A stretch of 64,000 nucleotides of DNA from Rhodobacteraceae bacterium DSL-40. GTDB lineage: Bacteria; Pseudomonadota; Alphaproteobacteria; Rhodobacterales; Rhodobacteraceae. Below, piece after piece: positions 17,562 through 26,362 of the stretch. The stretch lies in contig QKPN01000002.1 in the NCBI GenBank assembly GCA_003258405.1, positions 434,001-498,000 on the forward strand, read 5' to 3'. Position 1 is the first letter of the stretch, and each line of letters starts with the position of its first letter. The notes beneath the pieces were generated by a model. The model did not search any database. It worked only from the letters and a program-made list of their open reading frames with translations, and was not told the origin of the DNA. Position numbers and translations under genes: made by a program.

Positions 17562-18611
17562 CTACGAGTAGAAATAGGCTTCCCAAAGGGAACAGCGGCC
17601 AAGTTCGAGCATGCCGCGTCCAAGGCCGCCAAGGGTTTGTCCGCCCAGGTTTCCCTTGTGCCAGGGACCGGCCGAGGGGCGTTCCTGCCACATGTGAAGG
17701 ACATTGCCTCCGCCGATCGCGAAGACTTCCAGTCGTCCGTCAGCATTCATCGCGATCACCGGAAATCCGCCGACTCCATTCACCTCGCGCGCATGCCAAC
17801 CTTCAAATCCATTGTTCGGCGCGGTCTGCCAGGCGTTGTAGATCCGGGAATCGCGGCCGATGTGCACGATCTCGATGCGACCGTCCTGGTTCTTGATCGC
17901 GGCAGGCCGTGCATCGAGGATGCCCGCAAAGTTTCCGGGCGAAGACCAGTCATGCGTCGCGAGGTGGGTCTGCCATATATGGCGCATCGCGCCCGCGTCC
18001 CCTGCGAAGAAGACTTCCATTCGTCCGTCGGTGCTGATCGCCACGGACGCATCCGTCGTGGCAGGCCCGGTAAGCCGCCTGAAGTCGGACCACCTGTCGC
18101 TGATGGACGGAGTGAGCTGATGCGCGTAAAGTAGGGTGCGATCGCGACCCCTTACGAACAGCCGAAGCCCGCTTTCAGCCGTATCACGGCCAACCGCAGG
18201 ATTTCCGACAACGGCGACGTTCATCGGCGCCCAATTGGACCACTGCCGGAACGAGGCGAGCTGCCAGATATGCCAGAGAGTTCCATCCTGGGCCTGAGCG
18301 AAGACCTCCAACCGGCGATCATGATTGATTGCGACTGTCGCACTGCCCGTCAGATTGCCGCCCAGGGATTCCCATTCGCTCCATCCACCGGCCTGCTGCC
18401 AGATGTGCCACAATGCCCCATCCGAGGCGACAGAGAAGACTTCCAGACCACCGCCGGCATGGATGCCGACCGCCGGACCTCCACGCAGGTCTCCACCCAG
18501 CGAATGCCAATCCGACCACCCATTGGGAACTTGCCATTTGTGCCACAGCGCATTATCGCTGCCGCGCGCAAATATTTCCAGAGCACCATTGATGTTGCGG
18601 GCAACACTCAT
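17562..18611 (-). CDS. Seven-bladed beta-propeller lectin of the PLL type
   Basis: 349-residue protein built entirely from seven repeats of about 46-50 residues, each of the form (V/I)AxNxDGRLEVFAxGxDGxLWHxWQxxxxxWSxW. This periodicity and the LEVFA...LWHIWQ pattern match the PLL/PHL family (Photorhabdus lectins), which fold into a seven-bladed propeller and bind fucosylated or O-methylated glycans in pockets between blades. There is no signal peptide, as in PLL. I preferred ATG at 18611, with GGAG upstream, over TTG at 18617. The AT-rich promoter region, isolated position and absence of export genes suggest horizontal acquisition. Ligand and role are unknown; blades 4-6 are the most diverged. 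Confidence 0.85.
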   Translation of the reverse strand: MSVARNINGALEIFARGSDNALWHKWQVPNGWSDWHSLGGDLRGGPAVGIHAGGGLEVFSVASDGALWHIWQQAGGWSEWESLGGNLTGSATVAINHDRRLEVFAQAQDGTLWHIWQLASFRQWSNWAPMNVAVVGNPAVGRDTAESGLRLFVRGRDRTLLYAHQLTPSISDRWSDFRRLTGPATTDASVAISTDGRMEVFFAGDAGAMRHIWQTHLATHDWSSPGNFAGILDARPAAIKNQDGRIEIVHIGRDSRIYNAWQTAPNNGFEGWHAREVNGVGGFPVIAMNADGRLEVFAIGGGNVLHMWQERPSAGPWHKGNLGGQTLGGLGRGMLELGRCSLWEAYFYS

Positions 18612-18667
18612 CGCCAAAACTCCATCAGAGATTTGTGAGGTTATTTATTCCGCCGATTAAATTTAAG

Positions 18668-18696
18668 ATAATACTTCTTTAATGTTTTATTTTCAA
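18668..18696 (-). promoter_or_regulatory. Sigma-70-like promoter of the lectin gene
   Basis: On the minus strand TTGAAA (18691-18696) and TATTAT (18668-18673) are separated by exactly 17 bases, close to the housekeeping consensus and set in an AT-rich tract. TTTTATTTTCAA recurs 39 bases upstream (18724-18735). The -10 lies about 55 bases from the lectin ATG. Confidence 0.65.
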
Positions 18697-19135
18697 CGAT
18701 CAGTTTTTCTTGCTTGTAAGGTCTTTTATTTTCAATCCTCGCAGCACCTTAATCGCCGCACGATCGCATCGGGGTTTGGCGATCGCCTGTCCCGCAGGCC
18801 TCGGGCTGAGTCGGCATCCGCTCCGGGCTCGGTTCGGACCGTCGCCGCAGCGGCCGCCATGAGGCGGCCGCGTGGTATCCTTCCGGGAGACCGACGGGCA
18901 GCATCTCGATCATCGCGCAAGGCCGGTCCACCGCCGCGCGAGGCAGCCAGACCGCCGAAGGAAAGGGCCGAGGCCTCTGCTTGTCGATAGTCCGGTGCCG
19001 CGAGCAGGCGAATTTGTCCTTTCGGCTTTGCGCACTCATGGAAAACACGCGGTCCGGATTTCACTTCGCAAATGGCACGGTGAGGATCCTGAAGCGAAAA
19101 CCGCCCCGATGCGGGACACGTCGTCTCACCATGAG
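18697..19135. other. Gene-free stretch between lectin promoter and LysR gene
   Basis: About 440 bases. The first 60 are AT-rich, the rest GC-rich. Open frames occur on both strands but none has a convincing start, ribosome binding site or recognisable domain. It could hold decayed coding DNA; nothing specific is visible. Confidence 0.55.
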
Positions 19136-20056
19136 CTAAGCCCCGCCGTTGCGGGCCGAGGGATTGTTCAAAGGCCGGTATCTGCGAAGAAACCTGAGAA
19201 AGTCCGCCAGTTCCTTCGAGCCGTTGCTTCTTTCCCAGACCGCCGTGATCGGCAGCTTGGCGGGCATGTCCACGAGGTTCCGGACCGCAATTCCCTGACG
19301 TGGCAGGTTGCCGATGGCACTCGAATAGATCGCGATGCCCGCCCCCGCGATCACCAGCCCGAAGATGCCGTCGCTGTTGGTCGCCTCCAGCGAGATCTCG
19401 GGCAGAAAGCCGCGGGCCGAGCACTCGGCGAAGACCTGGTTGCGAAAGATCATCCAGCTGTCGCCGGCTCCGAAGACGAACTTCTCCCGCCGCAGATCGC
19501 CAAGCGTCAGATCATCCCGCTCTGCCAGAGGGTGATCCAGGGGAAGCATGACGACATACTCGTTCTCGTCGAAGCGCAGGCTGTCGATGAGCTGTTGATC
19601 CGAAAGACCGAAGAGAAATCCGATATCGACGCGGCGCCGCAGAATGGCCTCGCTCTGATGGATCGTCGGCGTGAAGATCAGGTCCAGGTGTATGTCGGGA
19701 TGCGCCTCGGTAAAGGCCCGCAGGAAATGCGGCAGCGCGCCGTTGATCGCGAAGTCCGTATAGGCCACGCGCAGCTCGCCGCGGACGCCACGTGCGGCCT
19801 TGCGCGCCTTTTCGACGGCGCGATCGATCCTGGCGGCGACATCGGCGGTCTCCGCGAGGAACACCCGGCCAGCCTCGGTCAGCTCGACCCGACGCGTCGA
19901 GCGCAGCAGCAGGGGCGTGCCGACATGTTCCTCGAGTTGCTGAATGGTCTTGGTCAGAGCCGGCTGAGCCACGCGCAGGCTCTCCGCCGCGCGGCGGTAA
20001 TGCAGCTCGCGGCCGAGCACGGCAAAGGCGCGCAGATGCCGAAGATCCAATGTCAT
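19136..20056 (-). CDS. LysR-family regulator divergent from MHS transporter
   Basis: 306-residue LysR-type regulator. The winged helix is MTLDLRHLRAFAVLGRELHYRRAAESLRVAQPALTKTIQQLEEHVG, with the effector domain from about residue 90 (LRVAYTDFAINGALPHFL), in the style of regulators of aromatic or amine catabolism. It diverges from the MHS transporter/V4R/dipeptidase-like operon at 20302 with 245 bases between, so it is the likely controller of that operon. I could not pick a clear T-N11-A palindrome in the gap. Confidence 0.87.
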   Translation of the reverse strand: MTLDLRHLRAFAVLGRELHYRRAAESLRVAQPALTKTIQQLEEHVGTPLLLRSTRRVELTEAGRVFLAETADVAARIDRAVEKARKAARGVRGELRVAYTDFAINGALPHFLRAFTEAHPDIHLDLIFTPTIHQSEAILRRRVDIGFLFGLSDQQLIDSLRFDENEYVVMLPLDHPLAERDDLTLGDLRREKFVFGAGDSWMIFRNQVFAECSARGFLPEISLEATNSDGIFGLVIAGAGIAIYSSAIGNLPRQGIAVRNLVDMPAKLPITAVWERSNGSKELADFLRFLRRYRPLNNPSARNGGA

Positions 20057-20301
20057 GTCGCCGACGCCAGATTATTTCTTCTCTGTTATCAATAAGACGA
20101 AAAACGATATTTCACATCAAGACAAATCCGCCTGATCATATGAGGATCGCGGCGCAAGAACCTGCGGAAAAAACCTACAGGGAGTGCTGCCATGATGCGG
20201 TTTGCCGCGTCATCTGAGCACTTTCCGGCACCCACATATCGCGAGGCCAGGGTCAGGGCATGCGCCCATGACGGGCGCCTCCAATTCAGAAAGGATCAGA
20301 T

Positions 20302-21657
20302 ATGACAGCATCTTATCAGGATCACACCTCGGGTCCGGCGCTGCGAAAGGTCATCAGCGCCGCCGCCATGGGCAATTTCGTCGAATGGTTCGATTTCGCC
20401 GTCTACGGATTTCTGGCGACCATGATTGCCAGTCAGTTCTTTCCCGGCGACGATGTCAGCCTGGGGCTTCTGAAGACATTCGGGGTCTTCGCCGTCGCCT
20501 TCGCGATGCGCCCCCTGGGCGGCATCTTCTTCGGCATCCTGGGCGACAAGCTCGGCCGCAAGGGCGTCCTGTCGCTGACGATCCTGATGATGGCCGGTTC
20601 CACCACACTGATCGGCCTTCTGCCGAGCTACGCAGCCTGGGGGGTGGCGGCGCCGATCCTGCTGACGCTGCTGCGCTGCCTTCAGGGCTTCTCGGCCGGC
20701 GGGGAGTATGCCGGCTCGATCGCCTATGTGATGGAGCATGCCCCGCATGATCGTCGCGGTTGGTTCGGCAGCTTCATCCCGGTCTCGACCTTCCTGGCCT
20801 TCGCCTCTGCCGCGCTCCTGGTCTTCGGGCTGGAAAGCGGCCTGTCGGCCGAGGCGATGGCCGGCTGGGGCTGGCGCGTTCCGTTCCTGCTGGCGGCCCC
20901 GCTGGGCCTTGTCGGCCTCTACCTCCGCTGGCGCATGGAAGAGACGCCCGCGTTCAAGGCGATGGCGGCCGAAGAGACCCCGCACGCGCATTCGCCGTTG
21001 CGCGAAACGCTGAAAAGCCAGAGCGGCCAGATGCTGCGCCTTGGCGCCTTCATCTCGCTGACCGCGCTGTCGTTCTACATGTTCACGACCTATTTCTCGA
21101 CCTTCCTGCAGATCGAGGGCGGCTTCTCGCGACCGCGGGCCCTGCTGGTCACGATGATCGCGCTGTTCTTCTCGGCGGCGGCCTGTCCGCTGGCCGGCGC
21201 GCTCTCGGACCGGATCGGGCGACGCAACACCATCCGCCTTGTCTGCACCTGGCTTTTCGTGATGGTCCTGCCGGCCTACCTGCTGGCCAGTTCCGGAATG
21301 CTGTGGAAGGCGATCCCCGGCGTGCTGCTGCTGGCGACCGGGGCTCTGGTGGCCAATGTCGTCACCGCGGCGCTGCTCTCCGAGACCTTCCCGACCCGGA
21401 CCCGCTACACCGCCTCGGCCTTCACCTACAACATCTCCTACACGATCTTCGGCGGCACGGCGCCCCTGATGGCGACGTGGCTGATCGACCGGAGCGGCAA
21501 CAGTCTCGCCCCGGCCTTCTACATGATGGTCATCGCCGCGCTGGCAGCCATCGGCGGCCTGGCGCTGAGGGAAACCTCCCGGATCTCGCTCATCGGCAAC
21601 GACAGCGCGGCCCCCGAACCCGGCATCGTGCCGGACGCCCTCCTGGCCGCACGCTGA
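20302..21657 (+). CDS. MHS-family (ProP-like) proton symporter
   Basis: Inner-membrane transporter of the major facilitator superfamily, metabolite:H+ symporter subgroup, 451 residues and about 12 helices. The subgroup signature is at the start (AAMGNFVEWFDFAVYGFLATMIA), followed by FGVFAVAFAMRPLGGIFFGILGDKLGRKGVL and LRCLQGFSAGGEYAGSIAYVME. Members import betaines, proline, alpha-ketoglutarate, citrate or shikimate. The V4R and M19-like genes that follow suggest a methylated amine or betaine-type substrate. AAAGGATCAGAT precedes the ATG. Confidence 0.88.
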   Translation: MTASYQDHTSGPALRKVISAAAMGNFVEWFDFAVYGFLATMIASQFFPGDDVSLGLLKTFGVFAVAFAMRPLGGIFFGILGDKLGRKGVLSLTILMMAGSTTLIGLLPSYAAWGVAAPILLTLLRCLQGFSAGGEYAGSIAYVMEHAPHDRRGWFGSFIPVSTFLAFASAALLVFGLESGLSAEAMAGWGWRVPFLLAAPLGLVGLYLRWRMEETPAFKAMAAEETPHAHSPLRETLKSQSGQMLRLGAFISLTALSFYMFTTYFSTFLQIEGGFSRPRALLVTMIALFFSAAACPLAGALSDRIGRRNTIRLVCTWLFVMVLPAYLLASSGMLWKAIPGVLLLATGALVANVVTAALLSETFPTRTRYTASAFTYNISYTIFGGTAPLMATWLIDRSGNSLAPAFYMMVIAALAAIGGLALRETSRISLIGNDSAAPEPGIVPDALLAAR

Positions 21658-21718
21658 CCTGCGGCCTCCGGCGATCGCCCGGGGGCCATTCCCCTTCCAG
21701 CAAACCGAGAGAAACGAC

Positions 21719-22249
21719 ATGCAGCCTGCCGTTCAGATCGACGTGGACGAAGCCAGCGGGATCTGGCGCACCGACGGCCTCCCGATGGTCTATGTCCCGC
21801 GCCATTTCATGGTGAACATGCACAAGGAGATCGAGGAGACCCTGGGCCGCCCCGGCTACGAGGCGATGCTGCGCCGCTCGGGCGCAAAGTCGGCGCGCTT
21901 CTGGTGCCATCAGCAGGCGGAACTTCTCGGCCTGCCCGCGCAGGAGATCTTCGCCCATTACCTGAAACGGCTCTCCGAGCGTGGCTGGGGCCGCTTCTCG
22001 ATCGAGGCTCTGGATTTGCAGACCCTGACCGCAACGATCGTGCTGAAGGATTCGATCTATGTCCTTGAAGCGGGCGACAAGGCCGGGTCCAGCACCTGCT
22101 ACATGTTCGACGGCTTCCTGATCGGCGCGATGCAGTTCCTCTGCGACGCGCAGGGCATCCCGCCCGGTCCCATCACCTGCCGCGAGACCGCCTGCGCCGC
22201 CACGGGGGCGCCGGAATGCCGGTTCGAGGTCACGGGCCAGCCGGCCTGA
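21719..22249 (+). CDS. V4R/DUF5943-type protein
   Basis: 176-residue soluble protein. The C-terminal half ends with CRETACAATGAPECRFEVTG, the cysteine-bearing motif of the V4R (4-vinyl reductase-like) ligand-binding domain, and the preceding part (FMVNMHKEIEETLGRPGYEAMLRRSGAKSARFWC) fits the fold. V4R proteins typically bind small hydrophobic or aromatic ligands or form accessory subunits. In Pseudomonas betaine/dimethylglycine catabolic clusters a DUF5943 protein precedes a dipeptidase-like protein; the pairing here looks the same. AAACCGAGAGAAACGAC precedes the ATG. Confidence 0.72.
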   Translation: MQPAVQIDVDEASGIWRTDGLPMVYVPRHFMVNMHKEIEETLGRPGYEAMLRRSGAKSARFWCHQQAELLGLPAQEIFAHYLKRLSERGWGRFSIEALDLQTLTATIVLKDSIYVLEAGDKAGSSTCYMFDGFLIGAMQFLCDAQGIPPGPITCRETACAATGAPECRFEVTGQPA

Positions 22250-22301
22250 TGACCGCGCCCGCCCGGCCCCCAGAACATCCACACCATCACCGGAGACCAT
22301 C

Positions 22302-23312
22302 ATGAAAGATAGTGCCAGCACGATCTACGAGGACGCAGTCGTTATCGACGGCCTCATCATCTCGAACTGGAGCGGCGCGCTGTTCCGCGAGATGCAGCAA
22401 TCGGGCCTCACCGCCGCGAACTGCACCTGCAGCGTCTGGGAGAACTTCACCGATACGGTGGCCAACCTCGTTGCGTGGAACGGCTGGTTCCGGGAGTTCT
22501 CGGAGCACATCGTCAAGGCCGAAAGCGTGGCCGATATCCACGCCGCCAAGGCAGCCGGCAAGACAGCGATCGTGCTCGGCATGCAGAACACCTCGGCCTT
22601 CGAGGACAAGATCGGCTATGTCCAGATCCTCAAGACCCTCGGGGTCGGCATCGCGCAGATGACCTACAACACACAGAACTGGGTCGGCAGCGGCTGCTAC
22701 GAGAGCCGCGATGGCGGACTGTCGGATTTCGGCCGCGAAGTCGTCGCCGAGATGAACCGTGTCGGCATGCTGTGCGATCTCAGCCATGTCGGCCCGGTGA
22801 CCTCGCGCGATGTCATCGACTGCTCCAGCGTGCCGGTGGCCTATTCGCACTGCCTGCCCTCGGGGCTGAAGGCGCATCCACGCAACAAGTCCGACGAGGA
22901 ACTCCGCTATATCGTGGACAAGGGCGGCTTCGTCGGCGTCACCATGTTCCCGCCGTTCCTCGCCAAGGGCATAGAGGCCACGGTGGCCGACTATATCTCG
23001 GCCATGGACTACGTGATCAACCTGGTGGGCGAGGACGCCGTGGGGATCGGCACCGACTTCACCCAAGGCTACGACGGGCCGTTCTTCGACTGGATCACCC
23101 ACGACAAGGGCTTTGGCCGCCGCCTGACCAAATTCGGTGAGATCGTGAATCCCGCCGGCCTTCGGAAGATCAGCGACTTCCCGAACATCGCCGACGCAAT
23201 GTCCGCGGCCGGCTGGTCCGAGGCCCGTATCGAGAAGGTGCTGGGCCGGAACTGGCTGAACCTTCTCTCCGAAGTCTGGAAAGACAGCGGCTCGAAGCTC
23301 GACGCCGCGTGA
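22302..23312 (+). CDS. Membrane dipeptidase (M19)-like protein with altered metal site
   Basis: 336-residue TIM-barrel protein of the renal dipeptidase family. The canonical HxD pair near the N-terminus is replaced (DGLII at 16-20 instead of DGHxD) and the bridging glutamate is Gln95 (GMQNT instead of the usual GxEG). The second-site histidines remain at H162 (DLSHVG) and H183 (YSHCLP), 21 apart as in the family, and GTDF supplies the late aspartate. It therefore probably binds one metal at most and may not be a dipeptidase. Similar proteins occur with DUF5943 partners in betaine catabolic clusters. It is the last gene of the transporter/V4R operon. Confidence 0.82.
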   Translation: MKDSASTIYEDAVVIDGLIISNWSGALFREMQQSGLTAANCTCSVWENFTDTVANLVAWNGWFREFSEHIVKAESVADIHAAKAAGKTAIVLGMQNTSAFEDKIGYVQILKTLGVGIAQMTYNTQNWVGSGCYESRDGGLSDFGREVVAEMNRVGMLCDLSHVGPVTSRDVIDCSSVPVAYSHCLPSGLKAHPRNKSDEELRYIVDKGGFVGVTMFPPFLAKGIEATVADYISAMDYVINLVGEDAVGIGTDFTQGYDGPFFDWITHDKGFGRRLTKFGEIVNPAGLRKISDFPNIADAMSAAGWSEARIEKVLGRNWLNLLSEVWKDSGSKLDAA

Positions 23313-23537
23313 CGACACCTAAGCCAGCGACAGAGGCCGCCTCCCGTTGCTGGCTTGCTCCCACCGCACCGGACGGCGGCATCGCCCGCGTCGTTGACCT
23401 GCGCGAGACGACTGATGCTGCGCGACGTCGCCTTCGGGCCGGCCCGCCCTCGGCTGGTGGCGGCTCTGTGCGGCGCGCACCCGTTCCGGCGCCGCGCTGC
23501 ATCCGGGCGTTTGGGCACCGGGCCGCCCCTCGGGCAT

Positions 23538-24593
23538 TCAGTCCGCAGAACCAATTGCATTGCGAAAAGCGGCAATGGTCAGTCCGAGGATTTCAGCATG
23601 GATCGCTTCCCGGGAGGTGCCGGTGCCATCAGTACAGATCGGATCCTCGATGCCTTCCTCAACGGCAATTTCGGCCGCGTTCGGCTTGCATTCCGGGAAC
23701 ATCGAAGCGTGACTGGCAGCCTTGATCACGTGGTAGGTTGCGCCAGGAATCGCGTCCGCGATCCCTGAGGCCTGAATGGTCTCTGGAATCTCGGACGCCT
23801 CGCCCAGGTTCACGATGGAAACCGGAATCGAGACGTCAGCGAAGGATGCAGGGGCGAAGATATCTGCCGGTGCCGGGTCGATGGCCATGGCGAACCGGAC
23901 CCGGAGGTCCCTGTTGTCTCGTCCGGCGGCCTCCTTGTCCAGCGCGTGGAGATCGACGCCGCTCAGGCGCACCCACTCGCAAAGGGACGCATTGAGGTCG
24001 TCGGTGTCGCAATAGCTCGCGAAAAGCTCGGGATCGAGCCTGGCTCCAGCCATGGAAAGCGCGGAATTGCCACCCATGGACAGGCCCAGAACCCCTATCT
24101 GATCGCTCGCAACATGCGGATGAAACGTCGGGTCGTTCTCGATCGCGTCGAGCGTCTTCGAAAGATCGGACGGTCTCAGCCAAAGCTTCATGGTGTCTTC
24201 GGCCGAACGGTCCCGCCCCGTATTTCCGGGATGTGTGGGTGCCACGACGATGAAGCCGTCTCGAGCCAGCGGTGCCGCGATCCAGCTCATCGCGCCGGCA
24301 TGACCTGCCAGGCCTGCCCCGTGGGACAACAGGACAAGGGGGAATTTCCCTTCGCGTATCGGCGCACCCTGTCTGGCTGGCGTCCCCTCGAAAAAGATGG
24401 TCTCACCCACGGTCACGGTCTCGCCGCCCGCAGCGGCGGGGTACCAGATCATCACCTCCAGATCAGCGTCCCGTTCCTCGGAGGCCACCGACATTCTCCG
24501 GACGCCCGCATGGTCGTCAGCAGCAAGCGTTGCCGCGCATGACACGAGCAGAATTGCCCCGGCGATGCTGGCCAATTCCGTCACTTTCTTCAT
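23538..24593 (-). CDS. Exported alpha/beta hydrolase (dienelactone hydrolase / PAF-AH-like)
   Basis: 351-residue hydrolase. Residues 1-25 form a signal peptide with a cysteine in SCAATLA that could be a lipoprotein site. The nucleophile elbow is GLSMGG; the oxyanion region is LLSHGAGLAGHAG, and a late SHASMF may hold the catalytic histidine. Overall it resembles the PAF acetylhydrolase-like group of predicted dienelactone hydrolases. I chose the ATG at 24593 because AGGAGACGCACG precedes it; the frame extends ten codons further. No operon partner. Substrate unknown. Confidence 0.78.
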   Translation of the reverse strand: MKKVTELASIAGAILLVSCAATLAADDHAGVRRMSVASEERDADLEVMIWYPAAAGGETVTVGETIFFEGTPARQGAPIREGKFPLVLLSHGAGLAGHAGAMSWIAAPLARDGFIVVAPTHPGNTGRDRSAEDTMKLWLRPSDLSKTLDAIENDPTFHPHVASDQIGVLGLSMGGNSALSMAGARLDPELFASYCDTDDLNASLCEWVRLSGVDLHALDKEAAGRDNRDLRVRFAMAIDPAPADIFAPASFADVSIPVSIVNLGEASEIPETIQASGIADAIPGATYHVIKAASHASMFPECKPNAAEIAVEEGIEDPICTDGTGTSREAIHAEILGLTIAAFRNAIGSAD

Positions 24594-24803
24594 CGTGCGT
24601 CTCCTGCTCGCCGGCGAGTTCATTGCCTGCGAACACCGCTAGAACAGTTGGTCATGTCCGCCAAGAGCGCACGTCCGCGGCGTCCCGAGGTTTACCGCAG
24701 ATCCGAATTCCGTCCGGATGGATAGAATAAATGCAAGGAGACATCGCAATTTCAATCTGGCCCGTAGCGCGTGTTCAGCGCCACTTGGCTGGTCTTTACG
24801 GAG

Positions 24804-25526
24804 TCACGCCAAGATCTCCCCGGTGCGGATCGCGACATGGATGGCTTGGGCCGTCGTGGTCACGCCGAGGCGCTTGCGGATGCGGCGCAGATGGTTCTCG
24901 ATGGTTCTTTCCGACAATCCGAGCGTGTCGGCGATCTCGACATGGCGCCGGCCGACGGCAATCCATGTCAGAACCTCGCGTTCCCGATCCGTCAGCGCGG
25001 TGGCAGCAGGCTTGTTTGCCCCTTCCAGCCGCGCCCGCATCGCGACAAAGGCTGCGCGCGCGATGATCTCCAAGGCCAGCTGGGTATGAAATGACGTGTC
25101 GATGCGCAGGCCGCCGAAACTTATCGCTCCTTCCAAACCTGTCGGGCCGAACACTGGCACCTGAAGTCCATGCACTCCCCGCCCACGCGGATGCCGCACG
25201 ATCCGGTAGCGTTCGCCCTCCGCATCCCTTGTCTTTGTCCAGAAGAACGACTCTCGGACCTCGGTGACATGCCGGTTGACCGGGCAGCGGCGCACATAGG
25301 CATCCGCATCGACGAATGAGCCATCCTCAAACCAATCGCCCTCAACCCAGTAGATGCGGTCGATGGGATCCTCGGCATTGGCGGACGCGGAAAATATCAG
25401 AAACCGGTCATATCCCATCGGGGCTGCGAAATCCCGGACCAGCACGCACAGCCTGTCCATGCTCTCTGCGCCCGCGAATGCGCGGGCGCAGGTAAATGCA
25501 TCCTCTGCCGGGGCAGAGCGCAGCAT
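24804..25526 (-). CDS. LuxR-family regulator (solo) with autoinducer-binding-type domain
   Basis: 240-residue regulator. Residues about 15-160 resemble the autoinducer-binding domain (MGYDRFLIFSAS ... IYWVEGDWFEDGSFVDADAYVRRCPVNRHVTEVRESFFW), but the usual Asp-Pro of AHL receptors is Cys-Pro, so the ligand may not be an acyl-homoserine lactone. The C-terminal helix-turn-helix is canonical (LTDREREVLTWIAVGRRHVEIADTLGLSERTIENHLRRIRKRL). No luxI-type synthase is in the window. The ATG overlaps the hchA stop as TGATG, so the regulator is made from the hchA transcript. Confidence 0.85.
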   Translation of the reverse strand: MLRSAPAEDAFTCARAFAGAESMDRLCVLVRDFAAPMGYDRFLIFSASANAEDPIDRIYWVEGDWFEDGSFVDADAYVRRCPVNRHVTEVRESFFWTKTRDAEGERYRIVRHPRGRGVHGLQVPVFGPTGLEGAISFGGLRIDTSFHTQLALEIIARAAFVAMRARLEGANKPAATALTDREREVLTWIAVGRRHVEIADTLGLSERTIENHLRRIRKRLGVTTTAQAIHVAIRTGEILA

Positions 25527-26362
25527 CAACGCGACAACTCACCCAAAAGGGCCTTGGCAGCCAATTGGCCCAGGGCGTTGCCGGCAAGCGGGCTGTCCCC
25601 GGTCAGCAGCCTGCCATCCTGGTGAACCGCTCCTGTGATGTCGTCGTTCATCAGCTCGAAACCCTTGGCCTTCAGCTCTTCTCCGAATTTCCAGGTCAGA
25701 TGGCCCGGCATGTAGCCGATATCCGGCGTCTGCGCGTCAAGCGAATCCGGGAAGGCGCAGATCTTCCGCCCGCGATAAAAATCGTCATCCTCGACAGCCA
25801 GGAATGCGGCAGGGCCATGGCACAGGGTGATGACAAAACGGTCCTCGGCCGCGGCCCATTTCAGCACGGCAGAGACATCCTCGCTTTCAGGCAAGCCGAT
25901 CAGCGCGCCATGGCCGCCCGGGATGAAGATGGCGGCGTAATGCTGCAACCCCTCTGCGATCACGTTCGCAAGCTTCAGCGGCTGTTTGAACCGGGGATGG
26001 TATTTCGCAAACAGGCCTTTGATGTCCTCATCCTCGGAGGGCATCGCCCAGAACTCGAACTTGACGGGGTTCCCGGAGATCGTGGCAACATCGAAATCAA
26101 ACCCGGCCCGGTCGAGATGGAACATCGGCGCGAGCGTTTCGACGGGATGGTTGCCGGTCGAGAAGAAGCTGCCATTGTCGGTCAGCAGATAGCGTTCATC
26201 CGCTCCGATCATCAGGATCTTCTTGTTGCCCTCATAGGGGGTCGGGTAATCGGCTCCCGACAGGTCAGATTTCGGAGAGGTAAACTGGCTCAGCGAATAA
26301 GCTGATGGGAAGAAGGCGTTTTCTTCCGCGGGATCCGGTTGCGGGGTCTTGTCGTCGCTCAT
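25526..26362 (-). CDS. hchA: Hsp31-type glyoxalase III / protein deglycase
   Basis: DJ-1/PfpI-superfamily protein that converts methylglyoxal to lactate and acts as a holdase or deglycase under stress. At 278 residues it aligns along its length with E. coli Hsp31: [42 protein letters not shown] (with the metal-binding His and Glu), [16 protein letters not shown], and the catalytic Cys-His in LCHGPAAF. I chose ATG at 26362; a GTG eight codons upstream is possible. It is followed by a translationally coupled LuxR gene, an unusual pairing that suggests the stress enzyme and regulator form one module. Confidence 0.93.
   Translation of the reverse strand: MSDDKTPQPDPAEENAFFPSAYSLSQFTSPKSDLSGADYPTPYEGNKKILMIGADERYLLTDNGSFFSTGNHPVETLAPMFHLDRAGFDFDVATISGNPVKFEFWAMPSEDEDIKGLFAKYHPRFKQPLKLANVIAEGLQHYAAIFIPGGHGALIGLPESEDVSAVLKWAAAEDRFVITLCHGPAAFLAVEDDDFYRGRKICAFPDSLDAQTPDIGYMPGHLTWKFGEELKAKGFELMNDDITGAVHQDGRLLTGDSPLAGNALGQLAAKALLGELSR

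Noticed and set aside
18749-19048. 99-codon minus-strand frame between lectin and LysR genes
   Set aside because: No ribosome binding site or recognisable domain; composition uninformative.
22302-23312. Ordinary membrane dipeptidase call
   Set aside because: Three of the canonical metal ligands are replaced, so I kept the fold assignment only.
24804-25526. Quorum-sensing circuit
   Set aside because: No luxI-type synthase in the window and a changed residue in the ligand-binding motif.
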